The translations under genes were made by a program, and so were the position numbers. A model generated the notes under the pieces. That model was not told the origin of the DNA. It saw nothing but the letters and a program-made list of their open reading frames with translations, and made no database searches. Below are positions 14,796 to 21,207 of a stretch of 21,207 nucleotides of DNA, piece by piece; positions within the stretch are counted from its first letter, which is position 1; each line of letters starts with the position of its first letter. This stretch comes from an uncultured Campylobacter sp. (GTDB lineage Bacteria > Campylobacterota > Campylobacteria > Campylobacterales > Campylobacteraceae): assembly GCF_938045205.1 (NCBI RefSeq), contig NZ_CALIMY010000108.1, positions 1 through 21,207 of the forward strand, read 5' to 3'.

Positions 14796-15047
14796 ATGCA
14801 AAGTTTCAAATGGCAAATTTCAAAACGGCTCAAGCAGGCGATGCGCGAGCGAGATATCGATAATCTCGCGCTCGTGCGGCGCACGGACGAGCTGTATTCG
14901 CGCTCGCACCCGGGCCATGACGAGGATATGCGCGCCGAAGTTTACACCGTCTTGGACGAATACGCGCCCAATGTCGATATTGAAATTTTTGATCTAGTCT
15001 GCAGGGTGCTCGGCGTCAAAATAGAGCTAGGCGAGACGCTTGATTGA
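14796..15047 (+). CDS. Small hypothetical protein (83 residues), possibly DNA-binding
   Basis: The product starts MQSFKWQISKRLKQAMRERD and is highly charged, without membrane segments. A good ribosome binding site (AAAGGATG) precedes the ATG. The first half, KRLKQAMRERDIDNLALVRR, looks like the opening helices of an XRE-type helix-turn-helix protein, and the end VCRVLGVKIELGETLD recalls the LGV ending of such domains, but the turn between is not typical and I do not recognise a family. It stands alone between the siderophore operon and lrgA, in the same direction. It could be a small regulator; I would not assign a target. Confidence 0.6.
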   Translation: MQSFKWQISKRLKQAMRERDIDNLALVRRTDELYSRSHPGHDEDMRAEVYTVLDEYAPNVDIEIFDLVCRVLGVKIELGETLD

Positions 15048-15080
15048 ATAGTCATCGCCAGATTTTATCCGTGCCGCAAG

Positions 15081-15100
15081 GCTAAATTTAGCGCTATAAT
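15081..15100 (+). promoter_or_regulatory. Candidate promoter of the lrgAB operon with upstream half of a repeated motif
   Basis: TATAAT at 15095-15100 is a perfect -10 box. The 16 bases from 15081, GCTAAATTTAGCGCTA, run into it and recur exactly at 15210-15225. Transcription from here would give a leader of about 140 bases before the TTG of lrgA. Confidence 0.4.
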
Positions 15101-15212
15101 AAATCGCAAAATTCTACCTACAGCCTAGCTACAGAGCTTACTTAAGTAAATTTTGCTGCAAAATTTCGCCCAAACCTAGCAAGATTAATATCTATTTTAA
15201 CTGCAAAGTGCT

Positions 15213-15230
15213 AAATTTAGCGCTAAATTT
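15213..15230. promoter_or_regulatory. 18-bp perfect palindrome upstream of lrgA
   Basis: AAATTTAGCGCTAAATTT reads the same on both strands. It ends about 5 bases before the ribosome binding site GAGGT of lrgA and repeats the motif that overlaps the promoter 130 bases upstream. It could be a repressor site (a pair with the upstream copy) or, in RNA, a self-pairing leader element. Sequence seen, function inferred. Confidence 0.4.
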
Positions 15231-15246
15231 TAATCCGAGGTAAGCT

Positions 15247-15705
15247 TTGAACTACTTAATCCAATTTAGCGTGATTTTAGGAATATCTTTTGTTGCGGAG
15301 ATTTTGGCGGCGCTCGTGCCTGTGCCAATCCCCGCTAGCATCTATGGGCTAGTCATTATGCTTTTAGCCCTGATCTTCAAACTCATCAAAGTATCGCAGA
15401 TTAGAGAAACCGTGTCATTTTTTATGCAGATTATGCCTGTGATCTTCATCCCGGCGGGCGCTGCGATCATCATCGCAGGTGACGCGCTACGCCAGCATCT
15501 TTTCGCAATCATCGCGATTACGGCGGTCTCTACGGTAGTAGTCATTGGTGCAAGTGGCGCGGTAACGCAAATTTTTTATAAAATTGCCCTCGCCCGCGTT
15601 AAGCGCAGGCTTTACGAAGCCGCGCACGAACAAGACGGCGTGAATACAAAGGGCGTGGATGCGAAGCTGGAGCGCGAAATTTTATCCGGAGACGATAAAA
15701 AATGA
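15247..15705 (+). CDS. CidA/LrgA family membrane protein
   Basis: Small holin-like inner-membrane protein that works with an LrgB partner; in Gram-positive bacteria such pairs affect autolysis and act as pyruvate carriers. The start is a TTG after CCGAGGTAAGC; no ATG lies at the right place. About four membrane helices fill residues 1-115, with VPVPIPASIYGLVIMLLALI as the family signature (PIPxSIxG). A charged cytoplasmic tail (about 117-152) ends SGDDKK. At 152 residues it is somewhat longer than the 120-140 usual, because of this tail. Its stop overlaps the next start (ATGA), so LrgA and LrgB are made together. Confidence 0.87.
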   Translation: MNYLIQFSVILGISFVAEILAALVPVPIPASIYGLVIMLLALIFKLIKVSQIRETVSFFMQIMPVIFIPAGAAIIIAGDALRQHLFAIIAITAVSTVVVIGASGAVTQIFYKIALARVKRRLYEAAHEQDGVNTKGVDAKLEREILSGDDKK

Positions 15706-16394
15706 GAGAAATTTTAATGAACTCCGCTTTTTTCGGCGTGTTTTTGTGCCTGGGCTCGTTTGAGCTGGGACTTTATCTAAAAAAGCGCTTTAAGCTAACG
15801 ATTTTCAACCCGCTTCTAATCGGTATCGTGCTTACCGTCTGCGTGCTTTTAATCTTTAAAATTCCATACGAGAAATTTAATGCGAGCGCCTCGCACATTA
15901 GCTTTTTCTTAACGCCGATTACCGTCTGTCTAGCCGTACCGCTATACGAGCAGCTGGCACTTTTGCGAAGTAATTTTTTAGCTATTTTTGCAGGACTGAT
16001 TTCGGGTATGATCGCAGGACTAGGCAGCATCTACGCGATGTCGGTGATATTTGGGCTAAATCATACAATGTATGTCACGCTACTACCGAAATCTGTCACG
16101 GCGCCAATCGGTATGGGTATCAGCGAAAGCTTAGGCGGCATCGTGACACTAACAGTGGCCTGCATCATCGCTACGGGCATCATCGGCAGCGTATTTGGCG
16201 AGGCACTACTTAAAATTTTTGGCATCAAAAAGGCGATGGCAAAAGGTATCGCCCTAGGCTGCGCGAGCCACGCGATGGGAACGGCGCGCGCTCTTGAGAT
16301 CGGTGACGTAGAGGGCGCGATGGCGTCTTTAGCAATGGCGGTTACGGGACTTCTTACCGTCATCGGTGCCGGTATATTTGCACATTTCATCTAA
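15702..16394 (+). CDS. LrgB family membrane protein
   Basis: Multi-pass inner-membrane partner of the LrgA-like protein. The product has hydrophobic segments throughout, with family blocks FNPLLIGIVLTVC, ISFFLTPITVCLAVPLYEQ, TLLPKSVTAPIGMGISESLGG and GCASHAMGTARALEIG followed by EGAMASLAM. Length 230 is standard. It overlaps lrgA by 4 bases and is followed 9 bases later by a cytidylate-kinase-like gene, so the three form one operon. Known members affect murein hydrolase activity and, in several species, pyruvate uptake. Which of these applies here is not shown by the sequence. Confidence 0.92.
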   Translation: MREILMNSAFFGVFLCLGSFELGLYLKKRFKLTIFNPLLIGIVLTVCVLLIFKIPYEKFNASASHISFFLTPITVCLAVPLYEQLALLRSNFLAIFAGLISGMIAGLGSIYAMSVIFGLNHTMYVTLLPKSVTAPIGMGISESLGGIVTLTVACIIATGIIGSVFGEALLKIFGIKKAMAKGIALGCASHAMGTARALEIGDVEGAMASLAMAVTGLLTVIGAGIFAHFI

Positions 16395-16403
16395 GGAGAA
16401 AAT

Positions 16404-16970
16404 ATGATAATCTCGATCGCTAGACAAACGGGCGCAGGTGGGCGCGAAACCGCGCGCAAACTAGCCGAGCGCTTAGGCTACACCTATCTAGCCAAGGCAG
16501 ATCTGCTCCGCAAAGCAGACGAGCTTGGCTGCTTCGAGCAGATGTATGAGTTCTACAACGAAATGCCCGTAAATACGCTACTTCAGGCAATATCGCACAA
16601 CGAGCTAGCCAATGAGCAAAAGCGCGATCGCATCGTAGCAATCTACGAGAAGATCGTCTCGGGCGGCAACGTTATAGTGCTTGGGCGCTGCGCCGGGTTT
16701 TTCTTGCGCGGACATCCGGATCTGCTGACGGTATTTTTACGCGCGAGCGATGAGTTTAAGCTCGCTAGATTGGAAAAAGAGGGTCACACCGACGCGCGAG
16801 AGTATATGGAAAACAGCGACGCAGGCAGGATGAGCTTTCATCAATACTACACCAACCAAGTCTGGGGCGCGTCCGCAAACTACAATATCTGCATCGACAC
16901 GTCGTATTGCGGCATCGATAATGCGGTAAATATCATCGAGTATCTAGTCAAACATCACATTGAAAAGTGA
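16404..16970 (+). CDS. Cytidylate kinase-like family protein
   Basis: P-loop protein of the cytidylate-kinase-like group, distinct from the Cmk that phosphorylates CMP. The N-terminus MIISIARQTGAGGRETARKL holds the phosphate-binding loop in the form QTGAGGRETA (residues 8-17), a family variant of GSGGREIA, and NVIVLGRCAGFFL matches the second conserved block. The LID-like region has LRASDEFKLARLE, and NYNICIDTSYCGIDNAVNII closes the fold. There are no membrane segments. Length 188 is typical. AAGGAG lies just before the ATG, 9 bases after lrgB. The real substrate of this family is not settled; the place behind lrgAB suggests a role tied to that transporter. A strong hairpin follows the stop. 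Confidence 0.85.
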   Translation: MIISIARQTGAGGRETARKLAERLGYTYLAKADLLRKADELGCFEQMYEFYNEMPVNTLLQAISHNELANEQKRDRIVAIYEKIVSGGNVIVLGRCAGFFLRGHPDLLTVFLRASDEFKLARLEKEGHTDAREYMENSDAGRMSFHQYYTNQVWGASANYNICIDTSYCGIDNAVNIIEYLVKHHIEK

Positions 16971-16989
16971 TTTGCGCCTAAGAGCATAA

Positions 16990-17025
16990 AAGTGGAATTT
17001 ATCTTTTCGAAGATGAATTCCACTT
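16990..17025. terminator. 16-bp hairpin with a TTCG loop after the lrgAB operon
   Basis: The arm 16990-17005 pairs with 17010-17025 over 16 bases with one G-U pair, closed by the tetraloop TTCG. It starts 20 bases after the kinase stop. On the plus strand no T run follows (TGATCTCG), while on the minus strand the hairpin is followed by TTTATGC, so it is not a textbook terminator for the operon. It may protect the mRNA end or act as a terminator without a U tail. Confidence 0.5.
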
Positions 17026-17230
17026 GATCTCGCAAACCCACCCTACTTCTATTGTAATTTAAAATTCACATCTCTTTCAGCTTGAATTCCATTTGTAAAT
17101 GACGCATTTTAGGTGTATTAAAGCCTCGAATTCAATGCGACATTAAATTCTAAACCGCGCTTGATCGCCATAAAACAGTAAAATTTAGCTAAAATTTGAC
17201 GAAATTTAAATCCAAATTTAAGGAGATAAA

Positions 17231-18616
17231 ATGCAAAGCAAAGCCCATCTATGCCCAAAATGCGGCGAAAACACGATATATTTCGACGGCATCTGCCACT
17301 CGTGCCGCCAAAAGCAGAGGCGAGAGGAGATTTTAAACCTAGGCGCGGGCGAAGTGGAGGCGATGATCCTAAAAATCGCAGACCGAATCGATGAGATCGA
17401 AAAATGGGATGAGATTTGTAACGATTTTTGGGCGCTTTTTAGCCTGCTGGATATCCACGATCCAAGGATCGCGCGAGCTGCGGCAGCGAAGCAGATCTAC
17501 TATCCGCCCGAAATCTACTTCGGCGCGCCTAAGGACGTAAGAGACTCGCTCATAGCCAAACTAGACTCGCTACAAGATAACTCCAAAAACGCGCTAAATC
17601 ACCTTCTGCGCTCGCTTGCGTGGCAGGGCGACGAAAAAACGACGGAGCTCTTTTACGAGCTGTATAAAAACCCGAGGCCGTGGCGCAAAAAGCTCTACGT
17701 AGGCACAGATTTTTACGCGAAAATCGGCGGCTGGAGCTTTGATAAGAGGGGCGAGCGAAAATCGCTAGTTTTTGATAAATGCCTTGCCGCGGTGCGCGTA
17801 AAAGATGGCGCGGATAAAAACGGCGAGCGCGAGCGCGGAGATGAAAGCGCGAGTGAAATTTCAAATTTCAAAGGCCGCGCGGGCAGCGCAAATTCCGAAC
17901 AAAACGCACAAAACGGCGCGGACGAAATTTCAAATTTACACGCGGGCGCGCAGAGTGCTCGCACGGGCATAAACGAAGGCGCGAGCTTGCAGAACGAGCG
18001 CGTAAATTTCAAATCAGACGCGCAAAAAGACGCTAGCAGCGGTTTAAATTTAAGCGAAAATGCAAAGGACGCTTGCGAAGACGCAAACCAAAATGCGGAC
18101 GAGCCCGTACGTATCGGCAGGCCTACAGGGCAAAAGTGCGAGTTTTGCGGCTGCGAGATGCTTGATATGCTGCGTCTAAAGGCAACTGATCCGCGGCTTG
18201 CGTTTCTAAATTTAAAGCACGACGCGATCTTTCGCTGCTGCCCGACCTGCGTCGGCTCGGTAATGTATTTTTGCAAATGCGGCGCGGACGGCGAGCCGCA
18301 GATGCGCTGCGAGGGCGAAGGGATGGAGAAAAGTTACTTTTCGCAAGAGGATTTTGCGCGACTGAGCGGTATGAAATTTAAGCTAGGCGGCGAAGTATCG
18401 CCCTTTTACGGCTGCTTTAGCGAGCTTGACGTGACCGTGGGCGGCTATCCGCAGTGGGTGCAGGACGCCGAGTATCTGAGCTGCCCTAGCTGCGGCGGGA
18501 CGATGAAGCATCTAGCGCAGATCTCATTCGGCGAGCTGGTGCAGGGCGAGGGGGTCATATACGTGCAGATCTGCGAAAAATGCGAGGTTTTGGGCGGCTG
18601 CTTTCAGTGCACATGA
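17231..18616 (+). CDS. Zinc-ribbon protein with YwqG/DUF1963-like C-terminus and a low-complexity insert
   Basis: Starts MQSKAHLCPKCGENTIYFDG: CPKC (8-11) and CHSC (22-25) make a zinc ribbon. A helical, HEAT-like region follows (about 35-155, with the DPRIARAAAAKQ stretch), then a third part rich in Trp and Tyr to about 191. Residues about 192-290 are a low-complexity Ala/Asn/Glu/Ser insert that contains GAAATTTCAAATTT twice in the DNA. The C-terminal part has CEFCGCEM, RCCPTC, then GGYPQWVQDAEYLSCPSCGG and MKHLAQI, the pattern of YwqG-like proteins, and ends CEKCEVLGGCFQC. The many cysteine pairs suggest two or three zinc sites. Function unknown. A ribosome binding site AAGGAG precedes the ATG. 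It is followed 82 bases later by another uncharacterised gene with its own promoter. Confidence 0.82.
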   Translation: MQSKAHLCPKCGENTIYFDGICHSCRQKQRREEILNLGAGEVEAMILKIADRIDEIEKWDEICNDFWALFSLLDIHDPRIARAAAAKQIYYPPEIYFGAPKDVRDSLIAKLDSLQDNSKNALNHLLRSLAWQGDEKTTELFYELYKNPRPWRKKLYVGTDFYAKIGGWSFDKRGERKSLVFDKCLAAVRVKDGADKNGERERGDESASEISNFKGRAGSANSEQNAQNGADEISNLHAGAQSARTGINEGASLQNERVNFKSDAQKDASSGLNLSENAKDACEDANQNADEPVRIGRPTGQKCEFCGCEMLDMLRLKATDPRLAFLNLKHDAIFRCCPTCVGSVMYFCKCGADGEPQMRCEGEGMEKSYFSQEDFARLSGMKFKLGGEVSPFYGCFSELDVTVGGYPQWVQDAEYLSCPSCGGTMKHLAQISFGELVQGEGVIYVQICEKCEVLGGCFQCT

Positions 18617-18663
18617 GGGTGGGCTTTTAAAATTTGGCTCCAAGCCTGCGCAAAAAATTAAGC

Positions 18664-18669
18664 TATAAT
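18664..18669 (+). promoter_or_regulatory. -10 box of the 18699 gene
   Basis: A perfect TATAAT 30 bases before the GTG start, preceded by an A-rich tract (CAAAAAATTAAGC). The leader would be about 23 bases and contain the strong ribosome binding site AAGGAG. Confidence 0.5.
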
Positions 18670-18698
18670 TGCGTTTAAATTTAATTAAAGGAGAGACC

Positions 18699-19757
18699 GT
18701 GGGGTTATTTAGCTCAGGAAAAAAGGCTGAAAAGGCGCAAATTCCAAGCACTTTTGCGGGCAGAGTGGATAAATTTTGGGCGGAATTTAGCGGCGTGATA
18801 GATGAGATCAAGGCCGATCTGGCGGCGGAAGAGTTTGAAGAGGCGATGCAAAAGACCGACGAGAAGCTTCGCATCTGCCTTGCCGAGCCCTATTTTATGA
18901 CGGGGCTCGTGGGCGATAAGCTCGATCTGGTGCTAACTCCCGAGGGTATGAGGCACCGCTTATTTTGGCTAAGCTTCATCAAAAACGTTATGCCAAAACA
19001 GCTTGAGTCCAAAATGATCTGCACGCTCGGAAAGCCGCGTGCGCCGCGAGGTATCGGCGGGATCGAGATGTATGACACGAGCGTAAACGCCGAGGAGTCG
19101 ATGATCTACGCGCAGTTTAACGAAAGCGACGTAGACATCAAAATCTACAACGAAAACCTAGCGGCTCTGCTCGCGCAGGATGAGGGCAAGGCGGGCAATC
19201 TAAGTTTCATCCTACTTGATAACATCATCGGCGAGACGACGGTCATTAACACTTTAGGCATGCTTGAAGTGCTGGCCCAGCCGCAGGAAAACGGCGTGCC
19301 GCTAAGCGAATTTGCCGATCTGATCGATGAGAAATTCGGCGAAAAAGCTGCGCGCGAACCGCTAAAGAATTTTTTCAGCTACGAAATGGAGCCGCGCGGC
19401 AGCGAGGTGCGCGAGGACGTGATCGTGGGCACCACCTGCCTAACGGCCATCGTAAATCAGTACCTAAACGGCGAGCGCGACATCTATAACGAAGCCTTCG
19501 AGCTTGGCATCAAATTTTGCTTTCTTAGCATCGATAACGGCGGCGACGTGCAGGCGGGCTTTGATCTGAGAAACAAAATCGAGGACGATGAGTTGGAGAG
19601 CTGCGGCTCGTTTTTGGAAATAATCGGCGGTGCAACCGGGCAAAAACACGTATACATCGATCTCATCTGCTACGACGAGGAAAGGCTGAAAGAAAAGGTA
19701 AGCGAGCTTTGCAAAAAATATGGCGCCAATATACGAATTCACGACTTTAAGCGGTAG
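18699..19757 (+). CDS. Uncharacterised acidic cytoplasmic protein
   Basis: 352 residues, starting from GTG as MGLFSSGKKAEKAQIPS. The GTG is chosen because AAGGAG lies 7-12 bases upstream; extending the frame to a TTG at 18671 or earlier would place that ribosome binding site inside the gene. The protein is acidic, has no signal peptide or membrane segments, and looks like a mixed alpha/beta fold. The segment LDLVLTPEGMRHRLFWLSFI, then VMPKQLESKMICTLGKPRA, loosely recalls DUF695-type proteins, which I would not press. A C-terminal part (from about 290) reads GFDLRNKIEDDELESCGSFLE and ends with YDEERLKEKVSELCKKYG. Function unknown. It may be functionally linked to the preceding zinc-ribbon gene, but has its own promoter. 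Confidence 0.8.
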   Translation: MGLFSSGKKAEKAQIPSTFAGRVDKFWAEFSGVIDEIKADLAAEEFEEAMQKTDEKLRICLAEPYFMTGLVGDKLDLVLTPEGMRHRLFWLSFIKNVMPKQLESKMICTLGKPRAPRGIGGIEMYDTSVNAEESMIYAQFNESDVDIKIYNENLAALLAQDEGKAGNLSFILLDNIIGETTVINTLGMLEVLAQPQENGVPLSEFADLIDEKFGEKAAREPLKNFFSYEMEPRGSEVREDVIVGTTCLTAIVNQYLNGERDIYNEAFELGIKFCFLSIDNGGDVQAGFDLRNKIEDDELESCGSFLEIIGGATGQKHVYIDLICYDEERLKEKVSELCKKYGANIRIHDFKR

Positions 19758-20079
19758 CGGCTTCCGTTTTTGCGGCAGATAAATTTAAAATTTTGCGCCA
19801 TCGCAGAAAATAAATTTTAAAACTCTACGCCGCCGCGTAAAATAAATTTAAAATTTGCCGCACCGCACGCTTTTCGTTCGGTTTTACCATTTTGCCGGCA
19901 CGCGGTAAAATTTAGCGAGCCGTGAGCTTGCGATATAAATTTTGGCGATTTAGCAGTAAATTTTTGTAAAATTTGCGAGGTTCACAGCGTAAATTTGCAG
20001 CGATAAAATTTTGCTTCGGTTTCAGTGCAAAGCACGCCGATTCAGGAGCTTTTGAAAGATAAAATTTTAGGGGACGAAC
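19758..20079. repeat. Gene-free stretch with three degenerate tandem repeats of 31-32 bp
   Basis: ATAAATTTAAAATTTTGCGC (19779), ATAAATTTTAAAACTCTACG (19810) and ATAAATTTAAAATTTGCCGC (19842) start at spacings of 31 and 32 bases, each followed by a GC-rich part. The stretch from 19900 has further AAATTT words (GGTAAAATTTAGC, GTAAATTTTTG, GTAAATTTGC) without a fixed period. No gene and no clear terminator is seen. This is the same class of AT-motif repeat as at 3752-4089 with a different unit length. Confidence 0.55.
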
Positions 20080-20837
20080 ATGAAAATTATCTCTAAATTT
20101 AAAGATAATTACGATTTTATGGTGTCAAAATACGGACTTGATGAGACTTTGGTCTATGACCGCAGAAACTCTACTCCAGTCAGTGTGGACGAGCTATGGA
20201 GGCTTGACGAGGGCGATAAAAAGGTCTTTGAAATGAAGCTTAGCGGGTACCGCTTTATCCGCGGTAAATTTATAAACTGGAGCAAAACTGACGTAAATAA
20301 ACTGCCGCGCCTGCTTCACTCCGTGATTTTCATCGGCAAAAATTTAGTCCATATTTTCGCAACGCAAGGTAAAATTTACACAAGCCTAGAGTTTGACGAG
20401 ACGGAGCTAAGAAGGCAGTATCAGAATGACAGAACTTTGAGCTTTGGCGATGAATTTCGCGCCCATATCGCCCCTCATGGCTAGGTAAGGTCGGCGAGCA
20501 GGCTACACGCGAGGAAATTCTGCAGCTCATGGCACTAGAGGGCAACCGCAAAACGACGCTAAAAAGCATTGTTTACGGCTATATAAGCAAAGATGAAATT
20601 TTAAACGCCCCAATCGTATTTTTTAAGCTCACACAGAACATTCACACCGCGGCGATAAATCCACAGCTTAACGCGATGGGGTTTTATCTGGATGCCGATT
20701 TCGTCTGGCAAAGCTTAGTCGAGTTTTTATCCGCCAAAAAGGACGCCTCTGCTCCGACAGGCACGATACCAAATGATATAAAAATTGCCAGCAAGGGCTT
20801 TGACGTAAAGCGCTCGTTTCGCCCAAAAATTAAATAA
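20080..20837 (+). pseudogene. Conserved hypothetical gene broken by a one-base frameshift
   Basis: The first frame (20080-20484) starts MKIISKFKDNYDFMVSKYGL after the ribosome binding site AGGGGA and runs to APHG and TAG. The second frame, open from 20454 and ending at 20837, continues without a gap in sense: joining them with one extra C in the CCCC run at 20471-20474 gives APSWLGKVGEQATREEILQL and then MALEGNRKTTLK, a product of 252 residues. The end, INPQLNAMGFY...GFDVKRSFR, matches what I remember of a widespread hypothetical family with NPxL...FY...KxGFDxxSFR at its C-terminus. The start of such proteins, xIISKFKDYYD, also fits. So this is one gene with a base lost, either a real mutation or a sequencing error. 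The second part has its own ATG at 20529 but no ribosome binding site. Function unknown. Confidence 0.75.
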
Positions 20838-21207
20838 CTCGGCTCGCGCAGCAAATAATCCGTGCAATCGTCGCTAGAATTTATACCGTCCTGCTTCGCT
20901 GTTTTGACGCGCCTCATAAATCGAGCGAAATTTTATAAATTTTTATAAGTTTCGACGAGCAAGCGCACGGAAGCTTAGGCGCAAAATAAAACGCGGATAA
21001 AATTCCGCAAAAGCTCTTTCGCAAAATTTTAAAAGAATTAAAATATTTCCTTGAGGAATTTTAAAATTCCGCATAAGGCAAATTTACAAAAATCTCGTGA
21101 AAAATATGGAATTTCGTGAAAATTCCGCAAAATTCTAAAATTTTACCGCAGCAGCGTCCATCGCACGCATTAGCCGCAGCATTTGAGCATGTTCGAAAAC
21201 ATCGTGC
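20838..21207. other. AT-rich gene-free tail with short palindromes
   Basis: No convincing gene. AAAATTCCGC occurs three times (20999, 21063, 21119). GGAATTTTAAAATTCC (21055-21070) is a perfect 16-bp palindrome. A hairpin (20926-20954) pairs CGAAA and TTATAA with TTATAA and TTTCG around ATTT and may end transcription of the preceding gene. A 49-codon minus-strand frame (21061-21207) stays open to the window edge but shows no family likeness. Confidence 0.4.

Noticed and set aside
17713..18276. 187-codon minus-strand frame inside the zinc-ribbon gene
   Set aside because: Antisense of the low-complexity insert and its flanks; no ribosome binding site and no family likeness, while the plus strand has clear motifs.
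18669..18698. TTG near 18671 as start of the acidic protein
   Set aside because: The frame there covers the -10 box and the AAGGAG ribosome binding site that serve the GTG at 18699.
20471..20474. Phase-variable C tract
   Set aside because: Campylobacter phase variation uses much longer homopolymer runs; four or five Cs are too short.
21061..21207. Minus-strand frame open to the right edge as the end of a gene
   Set aside because: Forty-nine codons, Cys- and Ala-rich without any recognisable motif, and built from the AATTCCGC words; not enough to call a gene.

Overview
This window looks like chromosomal DNA of an oral, relatively GC-rich Campylobacter (C. gracilis, C. showae or C. rectus are my guesses). 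The reasons are the GlmU and TruA sequences, which read as close relatives of the C. jejuni proteins as I remember them, the gene order glmU - coaBC - uppS - prepilin peptidase - LptF-type permease - truA, and intergenic DNA saturated with AAATTTTAAAATTT-type motifs. No species can be fixed without a search.

Layout. 1-444 (minus): the start of an EamA-type exporter that runs off the left edge. 595-3751 (plus): a tight housekeeping operon, glmU (UDP-GlcNAc synthesis), coaBC (coenzyme A synthesis) and uppS (undecaprenyl-PP synthesis); GlmU and UppS both feed peptidoglycan and LPS assembly. 3752-4089: a gene-free stretch with a degenerate repeat of about 40 bp. 4090-4517: a small zinc-ribbon/membrane gene in two overlapping frames joined by a U UUU UUA slippery heptamer. 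4583-7680: prepilin peptidase, LptF/LptG-family permease and truA, all overlapping; truA carries an unusual open N-terminal extension of about 205 codons. 7914-10945: a two-gene TAXI-type TRAP transporter. 10946-11611: an AT-rich gap with a terminator and the promoter of the next operon. 11612-14625: a TonB-dependent outer-membrane receptor overlapping an IroE/Cee-like esterase, a probable catecholate-siderophore uptake and hydrolysis pair. 14796-15047: a small orphan gene. 15247-16970: LrgA/LrgB membrane proteins plus a cytidylate-kinase-like protein in one operon, preceded by an 18-bp perfect palindrome. 17231-18616: a zinc-ribbon protein with a YwqG-like C-terminus and a low-complexity insert. 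18699-19757: an unrecognised acidic protein. 20080-20837: a conserved hypothetical gene broken by a one-base frameshift.

Most genes are ordinary. The best leads are the slippery heptamer at 4230-4236, which would join two halves of one transmembrane helix; the translated repeat-like DNA in truA and in the 17231 gene; the lrgAB-kinase operon with its palindrome; and the regularly spaced AAATTT repeats between genes. I see no tRNA, rRNA, CRISPR array, transposase or phage gene in the window.
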